Source: CAVSUR01 sp963731285
GTDB taxonomy: Bacteria > Actinomycetota > Actinomycetes > Streptosporangiales > Streptosporangiaceae
Reading direction: 5' to 3'
Length of the DNA: 64,000 bases
Assembly: GCA_963731285.1 (NCBI GenBank)
Contig: CAVSUR010000006.1
Location: 248,001 to 312,000, forward strand
Shown here: piece after piece, positions 54,889-64,000 of the stretch
How positions within the stretch are numbered: position 1 is the stretch's first letter
How the letters are laid out: each line of letters opens with the position of its first letter
Made by a program: the position numbers and the translations under genes
Notes under the pieces: model-generated
Database searches by the model: none
The model's input: the letters and a program-made list of their open reading frames with translations, nothing else
Told to the model about the DNA's origin: nothing

Positions 54889-55537
54889 TCAAGCGGCTGC
54901 GGTGAGCGGTCCGCGCGGCCGGCGGCCCGGCGGCGCCACCGCGAAGCGAGCGTGATCTGGGCCCCCGGCCGGCCAGCGCGGTGAGGGCAGGCAGGACCGC
55001 ATCGGGGCGGACCTCGTACAGCGGAACGCGATACCGCACGGGAGTCCGGCGAGGACACAGCAGGCTGGGGGAGCGGACCAGGTAGGCGGCGGGCAGCGCC
55101 ACTGTGAGCACGATGACGACGGCCCGGCCCCAGCGGCGGGGCTGCCGGGCGGCCGGCGCGGCCGGGTCCGGGATGATCTGCAGCAGGCTGCCGTACCGGC
55201 GGGGGATCACGACCAGCTCACTGACCTGCGCCCAGGGCAGGTACAGCTGCCTGCGGCGGCGGCCGAGCCGCCTCCGGGCGCCGCCGCGCAGCCCGAGCAG
55301 GATGCCGCCGCTGCTCGCGGCGAACGCGTTGCTGCGCATGGTCAGCGCCACCATCAGCCAGGTCACCGCCGCGAGCAGCAGTCCGGCTAGCGCCGCCGGG
55401 AGATACCACGCGGGCAGCCTGCCGAACAGGTAGACCGCCGCGGCGAGAGCCAGGTACCACAGCGCGATGACCCACATGAAGTCGCGCGAGACGACGGGCG
55501 CAGGGCCCCTGACCAGTGCGGTGAATCGCTTTGTCAC
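54889..55537 (-). pseudogene. Membrane protein of unknown function, frameshifted near the C-terminus
   Basis: Starting from the GTG at 55537 (GGGAGGACAG site) the protein has two adjacent membrane helices (FMWVIALWYLALAAAVYLFGR and LPAALAGLLLAAVTWLMVALTM), a basic, strand-rich cytoplasmic segment (LYLPWAQVSELVVIPRRYGS) that looks like a small PH-like domain, and a third helix (AVVIVLTVALPAAYLV). After ALTALAGRG the frame runs into pepN. Removing one base from the five-C run at 54962-54966 gives a short natural end, PDHARFAVAPPGRR..., stopping at 54889. No known family. Confidence 0.65.
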
Positions 55538-55769
55538 CTGTCCTCCCTGCTGCCCCTTACCTGGATCATCCGTCCCGGATGTCCCGACGGCAAGACCGCA
55601 AGCTCGGCGGGCAGGTATGGCCGGGTGCGGGCACGCGGCTGCACGGTTGCCCGGCTGGCGCGATCCCATGCGGGCGAGGCGGATCCTGCCGCATGATGGG
55701 GTGATCTCAGAAGCAGCGGAGAATCCGCGCGACCGTCCCGGACCCACAGCATCAGGGGTAGCAACTCTT

Positions 55770-57770
55770 ATGAGCGCCAGATCCCCGGAGGATCAGGATC
55801 TGCGGTGGCCGTACGAGCCGCCGGAGGACCTCTGGCCGCCGGAGGCTCAGGGCGCCGAGATGCCCGGCCAGTTCCCGGTCGATTCCGGCCAGTGGTCTGC
55901 CATGCACGCCGAGGTCCCGCCGGGTACCGCCCAGTTCCCGGCGGTGCCCGCCGGGTTTCGTACCGACTACGATCCGCCGCCCGCCCGTCTCGATGAGGGC
56001 CGGCGCGGCGAGCGCGCACCGGCGGCCGGAGGCTGGTCGGCGAAGACGTACCGTGATCCGGATCCGGGTGACGACGACGACGACGATTACCAGTGGATCC
56101 GCTACCTGACCGGCGGCAATGCGGCTCCGGCCCGGCCTGGTGCGCCGGCCCGGGACCCGGCTGGCGGCGCCGCGCGCCCTGACCGCCCGGCAGCCCGGCC
56201 GGAGCGTGCCCACCCGGGAAGTGGCCGTCCGGCAAGTGACCGCGCTGGCGGGACCCGCTGGCCGGGCCGCCGCAAGAGGCGTGATGACCGGCAGGGCTCT
56301 TCCGGGCCGCAGGCCCGTCAGCCAGTGGTCCGCGCGCCCGAAAGCCGTGAGCATGAGGTCCGCGCGCCCGAAGGCTGGAAGCACGAGGTCCGCGCGCCCG
56401 AGGGCTGGGAGCCCGAGACCTCGGCGCCCGCAGCTTACGAGGCACCGGTCCGGCAAGACGACGGACGGGAATCCGGCGGCTTCGAGACCGTCGTCCAGGA
56501 TGCCTGGCACCGGGAATCCGGCCAGACCGCGATTGAGGAGCCCGGATCCTGGGACCTTCCCGGGTACCAGCCGCGGGCCGGGGAGTCATGGGCCGGGGAG
56601 CCCGGACGCTGGGGGCCCGGCAATGAGACCGCGGTCCAGGAACGGTGGTCCGCGGAGCCAGCGGAACGCGAGCGCTGGGGGCCCGCCGGTAATGAGACCG
56701 CGGTCCAGGAACCCTGGCCTGCCGAGCCGGCGGGACGCGAGCGCTGGGAGCCAGCCGGCCAGCCGGAGCCACCAGGCGGCCCGGACCGCGACGATAGTGC
56801 AGCCCGGCAGTGGGACCCGGCCGAGCAGCCCCGGCAGCTGGGCCCGGCCGGGCAGCAGCGGCGAGCCCGGCCCGGTCAGAAGACCGCGGCCGCCGGGGAA
56901 AAGCACCAGGCTCGCGAGGCAGCCAAGAGCGCCGCGGCCGAGCGCAAGCGCCAGGACGGCGGGCGTAAGCGCCAGGCCTCAGCGCGCAAGCGTGAGGACG
57001 CGGGGGCCAGGCGCGCGGAGGCTGAGCGCACGGCCACGGCCTCTGGGGGGCCCGAGCGCCGGGATGCCGGGCGCAAAGCTGCCGCCACGCGTACCGCGGC
57101 AGTCCCGGAACCTGCGGCGGCCTCGCCGCGGGCCGGGAGCGGCCCGGTCGCGGTGGCCGAGGCGGCCCCGGCGTCCCGCCGGGCCCGGGCGGCACGCCGC
57201 AAGCGTGCGCGGCGGATGGTCACTATTGTCGGGCTGGCCATCGCCGCGCTGGTCGTGGCGGCCGTCGCGGCCTCAGCCGTGGTACTGCGCTCGGGCCGCA
57301 ACGGCGTCTCCTTCACGGTCGCTGCCCCGCGCAGCTTCGGCGGCTACAAGCAGGCACCGGCCATTGCCGGGCAGATGAAGCTCCCCGAGCTGCGCAGCAA
57401 GATTGCCGACAGCGGCCGCGGCGAGGCGCGGCATGTCATCGATGCGGTCTACGAGGACACCACGGGGCCGGCCGCGCGCAACGGGCCGCAGTTCATCGTG
57501 CTGATCGCGGGCAATCTCGCCGGGGCCTCGGCGAACTCATTTGTCTCCAGCTTCGTCGGCAAGCTGCCCGGCGCCGTGGCTACCAGCCCGGGCCGCCCAG
57601 CCAGCGGAGCCGCGGCCGCCTGCGCGCCGAGCAGGCACGGCAGCCTGGCGGAGTGCGCCTGGGCCGACGGCGACACGTTCGGCGTCCTGGGCTCGTCCAC
57701 GCTGACCGCGGCCGACCTCGGCCGGGAGCTGCGCCAGCTGCGGCCGCTCGTCGAGCAGCCTGCGCGCTAG
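55770..57770 (+). CDS. Single-pass membrane protein with long disordered N-terminal region
   Basis: 666 residues from the ATG at 55770. About 470 residues are Pro/Gly/Glu/Arg-rich without fold, with degenerate repeats such as REHEVRAPEGW / KHEVRAPEGW and GNETAVQERW / GNETAVQEPW. A basic cluster (RAARRKRARRM) precedes the membrane helix VTIVGLAIAALVVAAVAASAVVL. The outer C-terminal domain of about 160 residues (FTVAAPRSFGGYKQAP, GPQFIVLIAGNL, CAPSRHG...ECAWADGDTFGVL) has a Cys pair. Similar proteins are common in actinobacteria. No function can be assigned. A cytoplasmic linker controlling a surface domain is one idea. Confidence 0.75.
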   Translation: MSARSPEDQDLRWPYEPPEDLWPPEAQGAEMPGQFPVDSGQWSAMHAEVPPGTAQFPAVPAGFRTDYDPPPARLDEGRRGERAPAAGGWSAKTYRDPDPGDDDDDDYQWIRYLTGGNAAPARPGAPARDPAGGAARPDRPAARPERAHPGSGRPASDRAGGTRWPGRRKRRDDRQGSSGPQARQPVVRAPESREHEVRAPEGWKHEVRAPEGWEPETSAPAAYEAPVRQDDGRESGGFETVVQDAWHRESGQTAIEEPGSWDLPGYQPRAGESWAGEPGRWGPGNETAVQERWSAEPAERERWGPAGNETAVQEPWPAEPAGRERWEPAGQPEPPGGPDRDDSAARQWDPAEQPRQLGPAGQQRRARPGQKTAAAGEKHQAREAAKSAAAERKRQDGGRKRQASARKREDAGARRAEAERTATASGGPERRDAGRKAAATRTAAVPEPAAASPRAGSGPVAVAEAAPASRRARAARRKRARRMVTIVGLAIAALVVAAVAASAVVLRSGRNGVSFTVAAPRSFGGYKQAPAIAGQMKLPELRSKIADSGRGEARHVIDAVYEDTTGPAARNGPQFIVLIAGNLAGASANSFVSSFVGKLPGAVATSPGRPASGAAAACAPSRHGSLAECAWADGDTFGVLGSSTLTAADLGRELRQLRPLVEQPAR

Positions 57771-57834
57771 CGGCCGGCCTGCCTGCCGGGCGAGCGCGGT
57801 CGAAGGTCACCCGGCGGAGTTCGGATGATCGCGG

Positions 57835-59163
57835 CTAGCTGCCCTTGCCCTTGCCGCCCTGCTGTGTGCGCAGCGAGAGCCGGGTCACCGCCATGGCGAT
57901 CGCGCTGGCCAGGATGGCCAGGCCGAGGAGCTGGCCGCCGATCAGCCGCGGGCTGAGCGGCAGCGTGGCGGCAGCATCGGCTATCCGGATCCGCTTCGCG
58001 CCATGGTGACCTCGGGCTTGTGAACTCACCCCCGGGGTGCTGCTCGGTGAGGGCGACACCGTGGGGAACAGCCCGGATGGGTCAGCGGCCGAAGTTGATC
58101 CGCTCGTGGGGAGCGATATCCCGGGCAGCGTAGTGCCGCCTGCTGGTGCCGGGAAGCTCGTGCTCGGCAAGCTCGTGCTCGGCAAGCTCGTGCTCGGCAA
58201 GCTCGTGCTGGGCGAACTCGGGCTGGGGGACGGTGCGGCGGGGACGCGGACGGACACCGAAGCCGACGAGGAGCCGGACTTCGACGCCGTCGCGGTCGCC
58301 GTCGCGGTCAGCTGGACATGCTGACCCTGCCGGGCACCCGAATATACCGGAATGACCGCCTCAAGCTCGTCGGTCTGCCGGGTGGGCAGGTTGCCGAGCG
58401 TGCAGGTGGTACCGCTCTTGGCCGGGCACACGGTATATCTCGGCGAGCCGATGTGAGAACCGCTGGCCGCGACCGTCACGCTGACGTCCCTGCTGAGTGC
58501 CCCTGTGCTCCAGACCAGGACGGCGAAGCTGGCCGAGTGACGGGGCCGGACGCCGCTGCCGGTGGAGAACGGCTGCACCGAGACGCACAGCCGTGCCTTC
58601 CTGCCGGACGGGCTGGGCGACGGGCTCGGAGACTTGCTCGGCGGGGGGCTCTTACTCGGCGGGGGGCTCTTGGTCGGGCTCGGGCTGCTGGGAGCCGGGC
58701 TGCTGGGAGACGGGCTCGCAGGCGACGGGCTGTCGCTGGATGACGGAGTGGGGGTGGTGGATCCGCCCGGGTCACTGGCCGGCGTTGAGCTGCTGCCCGG
58801 CGACGGGCTCTGGGGCGGCGAGGGGCTGGACGACGGGCTCTGGGGTGACGAGGGGCTGGACGACGGGCTCTTGCCCGCCGGACTGCTGGAGCTGCTCGCT
58901 GGCGCCGACGGGCTGGAGCTAGCTGATACCCGGTCTGAGGTCAGCATGTCCGCCGTCGCGCGCTGGCCGGACTTCTTGCGCGCGGTCTGGGTAGCGCAGA
59001 CCGCGGTCGCCCGGTGCGCGTCCGCTTGCGCGGCGTGCCCTGGGGAGCTGGTGCGGGCCGGGGTGTCCGTCTGGGCCAGCGCGCTGCCGAGCAGGCCGCA
59101 GGAAATGATGCCCGCGCACCCGGCCGTGCCGAGCATACCCGTCACAACGCGCCGCGCCCTCAT
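57835..59163 (-). CDS. Secreted Ser/Pro-rich cell-surface protein with C-terminal membrane anchor
   Basis: 442 residues from the ATG at 59163. A signal peptide (MRARRVVTGMLGTAGCAGIISCGLLGSALA) leads to a Ser/Pro region of about 115 residues, likely a wall-spanning stalk. A folded domain of about 120 residues follows (LCVSVQPFSTG, FAVLVWSTGALSRDVSVTVAA, SPRYTVCPAKSGTTCTLGNLP) with three Cys, in the manner of DUF11-like Ig domains. Then come four STSLP repeats and a C-terminal helix (LIGGQLLGLAILASAIAMAVT) with a basic tail. No LPxTG motif was found, so it is anchored by the helix. Confidence 0.75.
   Translation of the reverse strand: MRARRVVTGMLGTAGCAGIISCGLLGSALAQTDTPARTSSPGHAAQADAHRATAVCATQTARKKSGQRATADMLTSDRVSASSSPSAPASSSSSPAGKSPSSSPSSPQSPSSSPSPPQSPSPGSSSTPASDPGGSTTPTPSSSDSPSPASPSPSSPAPSSPSPTKSPPPSKSPPPSKSPSPSPSPSGRKARLCVSVQPFSTGSGVRPRHSASFAVLVWSTGALSRDVSVTVAASGSHIGSPRYTVCPAKSGTTCTLGNLPTRQTDELEAVIPVYSGARQGQHVQLTATATATASKSGSSSASVSVRVPAAPSPSPSSPSTSLPSTSLPSTSLPSTSFPAPAGGTTLPGISLPTSGSTSAADPSGLFPTVSPSPSSTPGVSSQARGHHGAKRIRIADAAATLPLSPRLIGGQLLGLAILASAIAMAVTRLSLRTQQGGKGKGS
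58154..58213 (+). repeat. Four 15-bp tandem repeats encoding the STSLP array
   Basis: AAGCTCGTGCTCGGC is repeated at 58154, 58169 and 58184, with a nearly exact fourth copy at 58199. The units are in frame with the minus-strand surface protein and give STSLP repeats, so copy-number change would lengthen or shorten the protein without a frameshift. Confidence 0.9.
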
Positions 59164-59338
59164 CGGCACCGCCACGCTTGCGCACAGGTCCCCCGCAGGA
59201 CCGAGCCCCACCCCATTACCGTCATCATATGCATGCCGTGCAAGACCCTTCCCTCGCCGCGACAGTCCGACACCTGCGCGTTGCCGGGGCTGCGCAGCCC
59301 GCGCCCGCATCAGCAAGCCCTCCTGACCAGCCGTCCCC

Positions 59339-60171
59339 GTGACGTCACAGGAAATCCTGACCCGCCCGGCCCGGCGGCCGGATCTTCTGCTGAGGTACGG
59401 ACCGCTGCCCGACCACGTCGCGGACCTGCGGCTGCCGTCCAGTCCGCCGGGCCCGCAGGCTCCGGGCCCGGCCGCAATCCGCTGGTGATCTTCTGGCACG
59501 GCGGGTTCTGGCGCGCGGCATTCGACCGGTCCCACACCGGGCCGCTCGCCGAAGCGCTTTGCGCGGCCGGATTCGCGGTCTGCACGCCGGAGTACCGCCG
59601 GGTCGGCCAGCAAGGCGGCGGATGGCCAGGCACATTCGCCGACGTCGCCCTGGCCGCAGATCTGCTTCCGGGCCTCGCGGCGGCGGCCAGCGCCGCCATC
59701 GACCCGGCCCGGCCGGTGCTGGCCGGTCATTCGGCGGGCGGTCATCTGGCGCTATGGGCGGCGAGCCGGCACCGGCTGCCCGTGACCTCGCCGTGGCGGT
59801 CACGGTCGGCTTCCGCGGGAGCTGTCGTCGGGCTGGCGGGCGTCTGCGAGCTGGCCTCCTGTCATCGGCTGGGCCTCGGCGGCGGCGCGGCGGGGGAGCT
59901 GATGGGCGGCAGCCCGGCCGATCACCCCGACCGATACCAGGCCACCGACCCGGCTGCCCTGCTGCCTGGCGGCGTCCCGGTATGGCTGGTGCACGGCTCA
60001 GCCGACGACCAGGTGCCGTGCCAGATGAGCCTCGACTACGCCCGCCGGGCCAGCGCCGCAGGGGACCAGGTGGTCTGCGATGTCGCGCCGGGGTCCGGGC
60101 ACTTCGACGTGATCGACCCGCTGTCCGGCGCCTGGCCGCACGTCATGGAGGCCTTCCGCGCCGCGGTCTGA
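59339..60171 (+). pseudogene. Alpha/beta hydrolase (kynurenine formamidase-like), frameshifted
   Basis: The GTG at 59339 opens VTSQEILTRPARRPDLLLRYG and reaches ADLRLPSSPPGPQAPGP. One missing G at 59464-59466 shifts into the frame holding GRNPLVIFWHGGFWRAAFD (oxyanion HGG-F-W motif), the nucleophile elbow LAGHSAGGHLALWAAS (Ser), VPVWLVHGSADDQVPCQMS (Asp) and PGSGHFDVIDP (His). Restored length is about 277 residues. The HGGxW motif is typical of BNA7/kynurenine formamidase-like esterases, although the context does not show tryptophan degradation. Confidence 0.8.
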
Positions 60172-60182
60172 GCAGCCTGCGG

Positions 60183-61736
60183 TCAGCCGTAGTGCTTGAG
60201 GTGCGGCCATAGCGTGCGCCAGCGGGCGTGCGGTCCGGTGCAGACGCCGATCTGCAGGTCAGTCCAGTCGTTGTTCATGTGGTAGGGGGCGTGGTAGGTG
60301 GTGAGCAGGCGGCAGTTGGTGAAGTACGGCCGTAGCTGGCCGAGAGCGTCGACCACGAGCACGGTGCGGTCGGAGGCCCGGCCGGGTCCCCACATCCAGT
60401 AGGCGTTGTGGCCGGACAGTACCGGTGGCAGGTGGTCGGCAGGGCCGAGGACGTCCAGCGCGCCGGCTTCGGCGTAGTATCCGGTGAAGATTGAGGTGGG
60501 CGGCTGGCCGGCCCGCGCCAGGGCTATGTCCTGCGCCGCAACCGCGCTGGTGAGCTGCGGCCAGCCGATGGTGTCCCCGAGGGAACTCTGCTGAGAAGAG
60601 ACCGGCAGGTCGTGGATGTCGCTGATCGGGAGTATGGGCAGCAGGGTGGGCAGGGCCACGGCCACGCCGATCAGGGATGCGCCTACCACCAGCCCTCGCC
60701 GGGCCCGCGGTCGGTGTGCGCGGGCGATCCAGCGCTCGGCCGCTGAGGCGCCCGCGGCCAGGACCGCCGGTGCCATTCCGTCGGCGTAGTACACCTTGCC
60801 CGGTACCCAGGCGAGCACGTAGACCAGGACGAGGGTGGCGGTGATGGCGAGGAACCGCAGTTCGGGAGTGCGCCAGAGGACGACGAAGCCCGTGACGATC
60901 AGCGGTGTCACCAGCAGGCCCAGGTAGAGGAGCTGGGCGGGCAGCGCGCCAGCGTAATTGGCGGGCGAGGTGTTCTGCCTGTGCAGCGCGGCGGACATGG
61001 CCAGCTGCGGCCACCCGTGCGCGGCCTGCCAGATGAGGTTCGGCGCCCAGAGCGCTGCGGCGATACCGGCGCCGAGCCATGGCCATCTTGTCCTCAGCAC
61101 AGCGCGCTGCGCTGAGGCGAGGAGGCCAAGAGTGAGGCAGATCAGCAGCAACACGACCAGGTTGTCGGCCTCGAGCCCGAGGCCGGCCACGACGCCCGCA
61201 GCGAGCCACCAGCGCGGCCGGTGCCGCAGTAGGGCTGTGCTGACGCACAGCAGGATAGCGGTCCAGGCGAGCAGGTCCAGCGGCGTGGTGTTGCCGATGT
61301 GCACGGCGCCCAGGAGGACCGGAGCGCACGCCGTGATGAGGGCGGCGAGCACCCGGCCGAACCGGCCCGCGCCGAACAGGGCCGCGAGCCTCGCCGTCAT
61401 GATCACGATCGCTCCGCCGGCCAGCGCCGGGACGATCCGGATCGCCGTCGGGCTGACCCCCAGTAGGCCGGTGATCCGGGTGAGCAGCGGGGCGAGCGGT
61501 GGCTGATCGACGTAGCCGAAGGCGAGGTGATGCCCGGCCACGATGAAGTACAGCTCGTCTTGCAGGAAGCCGTACCGGCCGCTGACAGCCAGCTCAACCG
61601 CTACGAACACCGCAGCGATTATCCACGCCAGGACCGGCACGCGATCAGAGGGGGAAACCGGCCCCTGCGCAGTCGGCGAGGCCACCACGGCGGCAGCCTC
61701 AGGGGTGGGGGCGGCGGAGCCGTCAGGCTGGTTCAT
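60183..61736 (-). CDS. Family 39 (PMT/ArnT-type) integral membrane glycosyltransferase
   Basis: 517 residues from the ATG at 61736, chosen for the AGGAGG site 7 bases upstream. The first loop carries the catalytic acidic pair in GRYGFLQDELYFIVAGHHLAFGYVDQPPLAPLL, followed by RIVPALAGGAIVIMTARLAALFG and many membrane helices; a soluble domain of about 130 residues ends the protein. GT39 enzymes use polyprenyl-phosphate sugars to mannosylate proteins or modify wall polymers at the outer face of the membrane. The acceptor is unknown. A helical DUF gene follows upstream. Confidence 0.88.
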   Translation of the reverse strand: MNQPDGSAAPTPEAAAVVASPTAQGPVSPSDRVPVLAWIIAAVFVAVELAVSGRYGFLQDELYFIVAGHHLAFGYVDQPPLAPLLTRITGLLGVSPTAIRIVPALAGGAIVIMTARLAALFGAGRFGRVLAALITACAPVLLGAVHIGNTTPLDLLAWTAILLCVSTALLRHRPRWWLAAGVVAGLGLEADNLVVLLLICLTLGLLASAQRAVLRTRWPWLGAGIAAALWAPNLIWQAAHGWPQLAMSAALHRQNTSPANYAGALPAQLLYLGLLVTPLIVTGFVVLWRTPELRFLAITATLVLVYVLAWVPGKVYYADGMAPAVLAAGASAAERWIARAHRPRARRGLVVGASLIGVAVALPTLLPILPISDIHDLPVSSQQSSLGDTIGWPQLTSAVAAQDIALARAGQPPTSIFTGYYAEAGALDVLGPADHLPPVLSGHNAYWMWGPGRASDRTVLVVDALGQLRPYFTNCRLLTTYHAPYHMNNDWTDLQIGVCTGPHARWRTLWPHLKHYG

Positions 61737-61823
61737 GGCGAAGCCTCCTGCTGCGTATCCTGCCGGGAAATCCCCGGCAGGCAAATGCACGCCGGACGAC
61801 CGGCACTCGAGCCGGGTGTTCCC

Positions 61824-62159
61824 TCAACGGAGGCTGGGCGCAGCCTGTAGAACCCGGCGGACTTTCTCGGCGATCCAGAGCCTGTTGGTCAGCCTTACCG
61901 GCAGGGTGATGCCAGCGGCGACCACGTGCAGGTCGCTCTGGCCGGAATCCCGGGAGACTGTCACCTGGGCGCGGAACAGCCGGGTTGAGCCGGTACCGAT
62001 CACGATCTTGCCGGGCAGACGTGCCCGCGGGTTGCCGACGGGGTTCCAGTTCACGCCCTTCCCCGGCAGGACGTTGTACCTGGCGCCGAGCCCCCGGCGG
62101 AGCACCTCGCTGACCTCTTCGGTCGTGACGTCGGGCCTCGGGATGATGATCGTAGACAT
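61824..62159 (-). CDS. Small conserved protein of unknown function
   Basis: 111 residues from the ATG at 62159 with a GAAGGGAG site. It begins MSTIIIPRPDVTTEEVSEVLRRGLGARYNVLPG and continues GKIVIGTGSTRLFRAQVTVSRDSGQSDLHVVAAG and RLTNRLWIAEKVRRVLQ. The alternating strand pattern suggests a small alpha/beta fold without membrane segments. I recognise no domain. It is divergent from the degraded two-component locus. Confidence 0.7.
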   Translation of the reverse strand: MSTIIIPRPDVTTEEVSEVLRRGLGARYNVLPGKGVNWNPVGNPRARLPGKIVIGTGSTRLFRAQVTVSRDSGQSDLHVVAAGITLPVRLTNRLWIAEKVRRVLQAAPSLR

Positions 62160-62254
62160 AACGGCTCCCTTCTCCATTCGTGACCAGGGTCTGCTGTCTG
62201 ACTGCTGGTCAGTTCAGTGGCGGCCACGGCCAGGATTCGCGCTGTGGGAGTGCC

Positions 62255-63195
62255 ATGGGACAAGCCTCGCCCCGGGCCGGCGGAGTGTCATCGGCTCACT
62301 GGCTGGGTTCGGCCTCCGAGATCACCGCCTTCGCCATCGCGGTGCTGACCCCGGCGCTCTGGACGGCCACCGAACGCTCTCCCGCCTTGCGGGCCAGGCT
62401 CGCCGGCCTGCTGCCGTTCGCCTGGTGCGATGGCCGTCACGTGCGGGTTGGCCTCGCTCAGGAGCAGCGAGGGCCCTTCGATCTCTTCGCCATGGCCACC
62501 GTCGGCGCGGGGAACGCCTTCAGCCTGGCCGTGGCCGGCACCATCACCGGGACTGGGGTGCTCGCGGTCGGGTCGGCCGGGCTGGTGTTCGGTATTCCCA
62601 TGTGGCAGGGGTTGTTCTACTCGCTCACCCTCGTGCTGGGTCTGCTCTTCGGCCGCCTCGAACGCGGCTACCGCCTCCAAGCCGGACAATCCGCCGCGCT
62701 GCTGGCCAACGCCGAGCAGCTCCGCCAGGAGCAGGGCCGGTCTGCCACCCTGGACGAGCGCAATCGCATCGCCCGCGAGATCCACGACCTCCTCGCCCGC
62801 TCCCTCGGCTCCCTCGCTGTCCAGATCCAGGCCGCCCAGGCTGTGCTCACCGACCAGCACGACATCGACCGGGCTGTCGAGCTACTCGGCTACGCCCGGC
62901 GAACGGCGACCGAGGGGCTGAACGAGACCCGCCGGGCCGTGCACGCCCTGCACGCAGGAACGCCGCCGTTGCCGGAAGTTCTGGCCAACCTCAGTTCCGG
63001 CCACCAGCGCCGCTACGGGGCCCGGGTGAGCTTCGAGGTGACCAGTGCGCCGCGGTCACTATCGCTGACGCCGGTCTGGCGTTCACCCGCCGGCACAAGG
63101 GTCCCTAGTCAATACGGCCAAGCACCCCCCGCATCAGACCGTCGGGCTCCGGCTCGACTACCACGAAGGTCGCACTGCGCTTACCGTCGTCAGCG
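62255..63195 (+). pseudogene. NarL-type sensor histidine kinase, truncated and frameshifted
   Basis: From the ATG at 62255 (GGGAG site) come an N-terminal membrane region, then the HisKA_3 dimerisation helix with the phospho-His in LDERNRIAREIHDLLARSLGSLAVQI. The ATPase begins (SFEVTSAPRSL), shifts to ADAGLAFTR, and shifts again to GSLVNTAKHPPHQTVGLRL (N-box) and DYHEGRTALTVVSG, where it stops abruptly; the G1/G2 boxes are absent. The regulator begins 8 bp later. The loss of the catalytic half means it cannot phosphorylate. Confidence 0.8.
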
Positions 63196-63202
63196 GGCGC
63201 CG

Positions 63203-63861
63203 TTGCGGATCGTGGTCGCCGACGATCAGGCCAGCGTCCGCGAGGGCCTCGTCCTGCTGCTCGGGCTCCTCCCCGACATCGAGGTCGTTGCCTCCGCCGC
63301 CGACGGCCGCCAAGCCATCGACCTCGTGACCCAGTACCAGCCCGACGCCATCCTCCTCGACCTGCGCATGCCCGTTATCGACGGCATTGAGGCCACCCGG
63401 CAACTCACCGAATTGCACCCCGCCGTCGCCATCGTCGTGCTTACCACCTACGCCGCCGACACATCCATCCTCGCCGCCCTGCGGGCCGGAGCCCGCAGCT
63501 ACCTCACCAAAGACGCCGACCGCGTCGAGATCGCCAGCGCCCTTCGCAGCGCCGTTTCCGGACTCTCCGTCCTCGACCCGAAGGTCCGGCCCGCCCTCCT
63601 GGCTGCCGCCACGCAGAGTGATGCGTTACACGAAGTGCATCCGGCCCCTCCCCGAGGTGCTGCCCGACGGGCTCACCAGAAGAGAGGCAGAAATCCTGGC
63701 GATGATGGCACGGGACATGACCAACCAACCCCGGCATCGCCGCCCAGCTCTACCTCAGCGCCCACACGGTCAAGAGCCACATCAACCGGATTTTCGCCAA
63801 GACCGGCTCCGCAGAATGAGCAGCCGCCGTCCGCTGCGCCCTAGACCAGTACCTCGCTTAG
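63203..63861 (+). pseudogene. NarL/LuxR-type response regulator, frameshifted with in-frame stop
   Basis: The TTG at 63203 opens a full receiver domain: RIVVADDQASVREGLVLLLG (acidic pair), DAILLDLRMPVIDGIEATRQL (phospho-Asp), VVLTTYAAD (Thr) and SYLTKDADR (Lys). One extra C in the run before 63655 leads to the HTH start LPDGLTRREAEILAMMARDMTN. A second shift gives GIAAQLYLSAHTVKSHINRIFAKTGSAE, then a TGA at 63817-63819 before AAAVRCALDQYLA and the final stop at 63859-63861. Two shifts and a nonsense codon in the DNA-binding domain indicate true decay. Confidence 0.8.
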
Positions 63862-64000
63862 CCTCGGCTCATTATGGGCACCCACGGGCACCCGGCCAGG
63901 CGCACACTTACCCGCACAGCAGTCAAGGCCGAGAGCAGGGACTGTCATCGTTACGGGGACAGCTCCCGGGTTGGAGCCTGGGGAGGCTGGAGGGCTCGCG

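Noticed and set aside
55768..57195. 475-codon minus-strand frame opposite the 55770 membrane protein
   Set aside because: The plus-strand product has a clear membrane helix and an ordered C-terminal domain, while the minus frame is only Pro/Arg-rich repeats mirroring it.
58154..58213. CRISPR-like tandem repeats
   Set aside because: Units are 15 bp with no spacers and are in frame with a coding sequence.
63862..64000. Search for a gene or RNA at the window end
   Set aside because: Nothing recognisable in either strand; too short to judge.

Overview
The window is about 73% GC chromosomal DNA from an actinomycete. The clearest taxonomic sign is a textbook S-(hydroxymethyl)mycothiol dehydrogenase (51010-52095), since mycothiol is restricted to Actinobacteria. 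GTG starts, 4-bp ATGA/GTGA gene overlaps, an ECF sigma gene with an overlapping anti-sigma-like partner, PAC2 and core-type MetE genes agree with this. Nothing fixes the genus. No tRNA, rRNA, CRISPR array or intact insertion sequence was seen.

Region 1 (1-2777, + strand) is the end of a folate-binding GcvT-type demethylase gene followed by both electron transfer flavoprotein subunits, as expected for dimethylglycine/sarcosine-type oxidation. Region 2 (2778-9429) is a non-coding stretch with strong hairpins, then two large unusual genes: a frameshifted lectin-propeller/Ig-like/helical protein and a P47-like TULIP protein with three C-terminal Ig-like repeats. Region 3 (9423-17273) is a complete corrinoid-dependent methyl-transfer cluster: MttB-family methyltransferase (+), divergent from IclR regulator, corrinoid protein, methyl-H4folate methyltransferase, reductive activase, DUF1638 protein and 2-hydroxyacid dehydrogenase (-), with a palindromic operator region between the two arms. 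Regions 1 and 3 together look like a route that strips methyl groups from a quaternary amine such as a betaine.

Region 4 (17303-31310) has a MerR regulator, an ECF sigma/anti-sigma pair, a four-gene FtsX-type ABC system and a one-carbon operon (MTHFR, SAM methyltransferase, core MetE). Region 5 (31687-38000) holds carbonic anhydrase, a PAC2 protein, an orphaned GbsR/MarR regulator beside a deleted ABC exporter, an MFS exporter, a GH3 enzyme, and a CstR-like repressor with thioredoxin and two matching operators. Region 6 (38031-47292) is carbon storage and use: beta-phosphoglucomutase plus GH65 phosphorylase, propionyl-CoA synthetase, Usp, an AcuC-like deacetylase, PHA synthase and phasin. Region 7 (47353-64000) has an aldo/keto reductase, class IV aminotransferase, quinone reductase, mycothiol-dependent formaldehyde dehydrogenase with a sulfotransferase, aminopeptidase N, several surface/membrane proteins, a GT39 enzyme and a broken NarL-type two-component system.

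A recurring oddity is that at least ten otherwise well conserved genes carry one single-base frameshift, most of them at short G or C runs. The simplest reading is residual base-calling indels. The two-component system (62255-63861) and the ABC exporter relic (33758-33997) also carry large deletions or a nonsense codon and are truly decayed.
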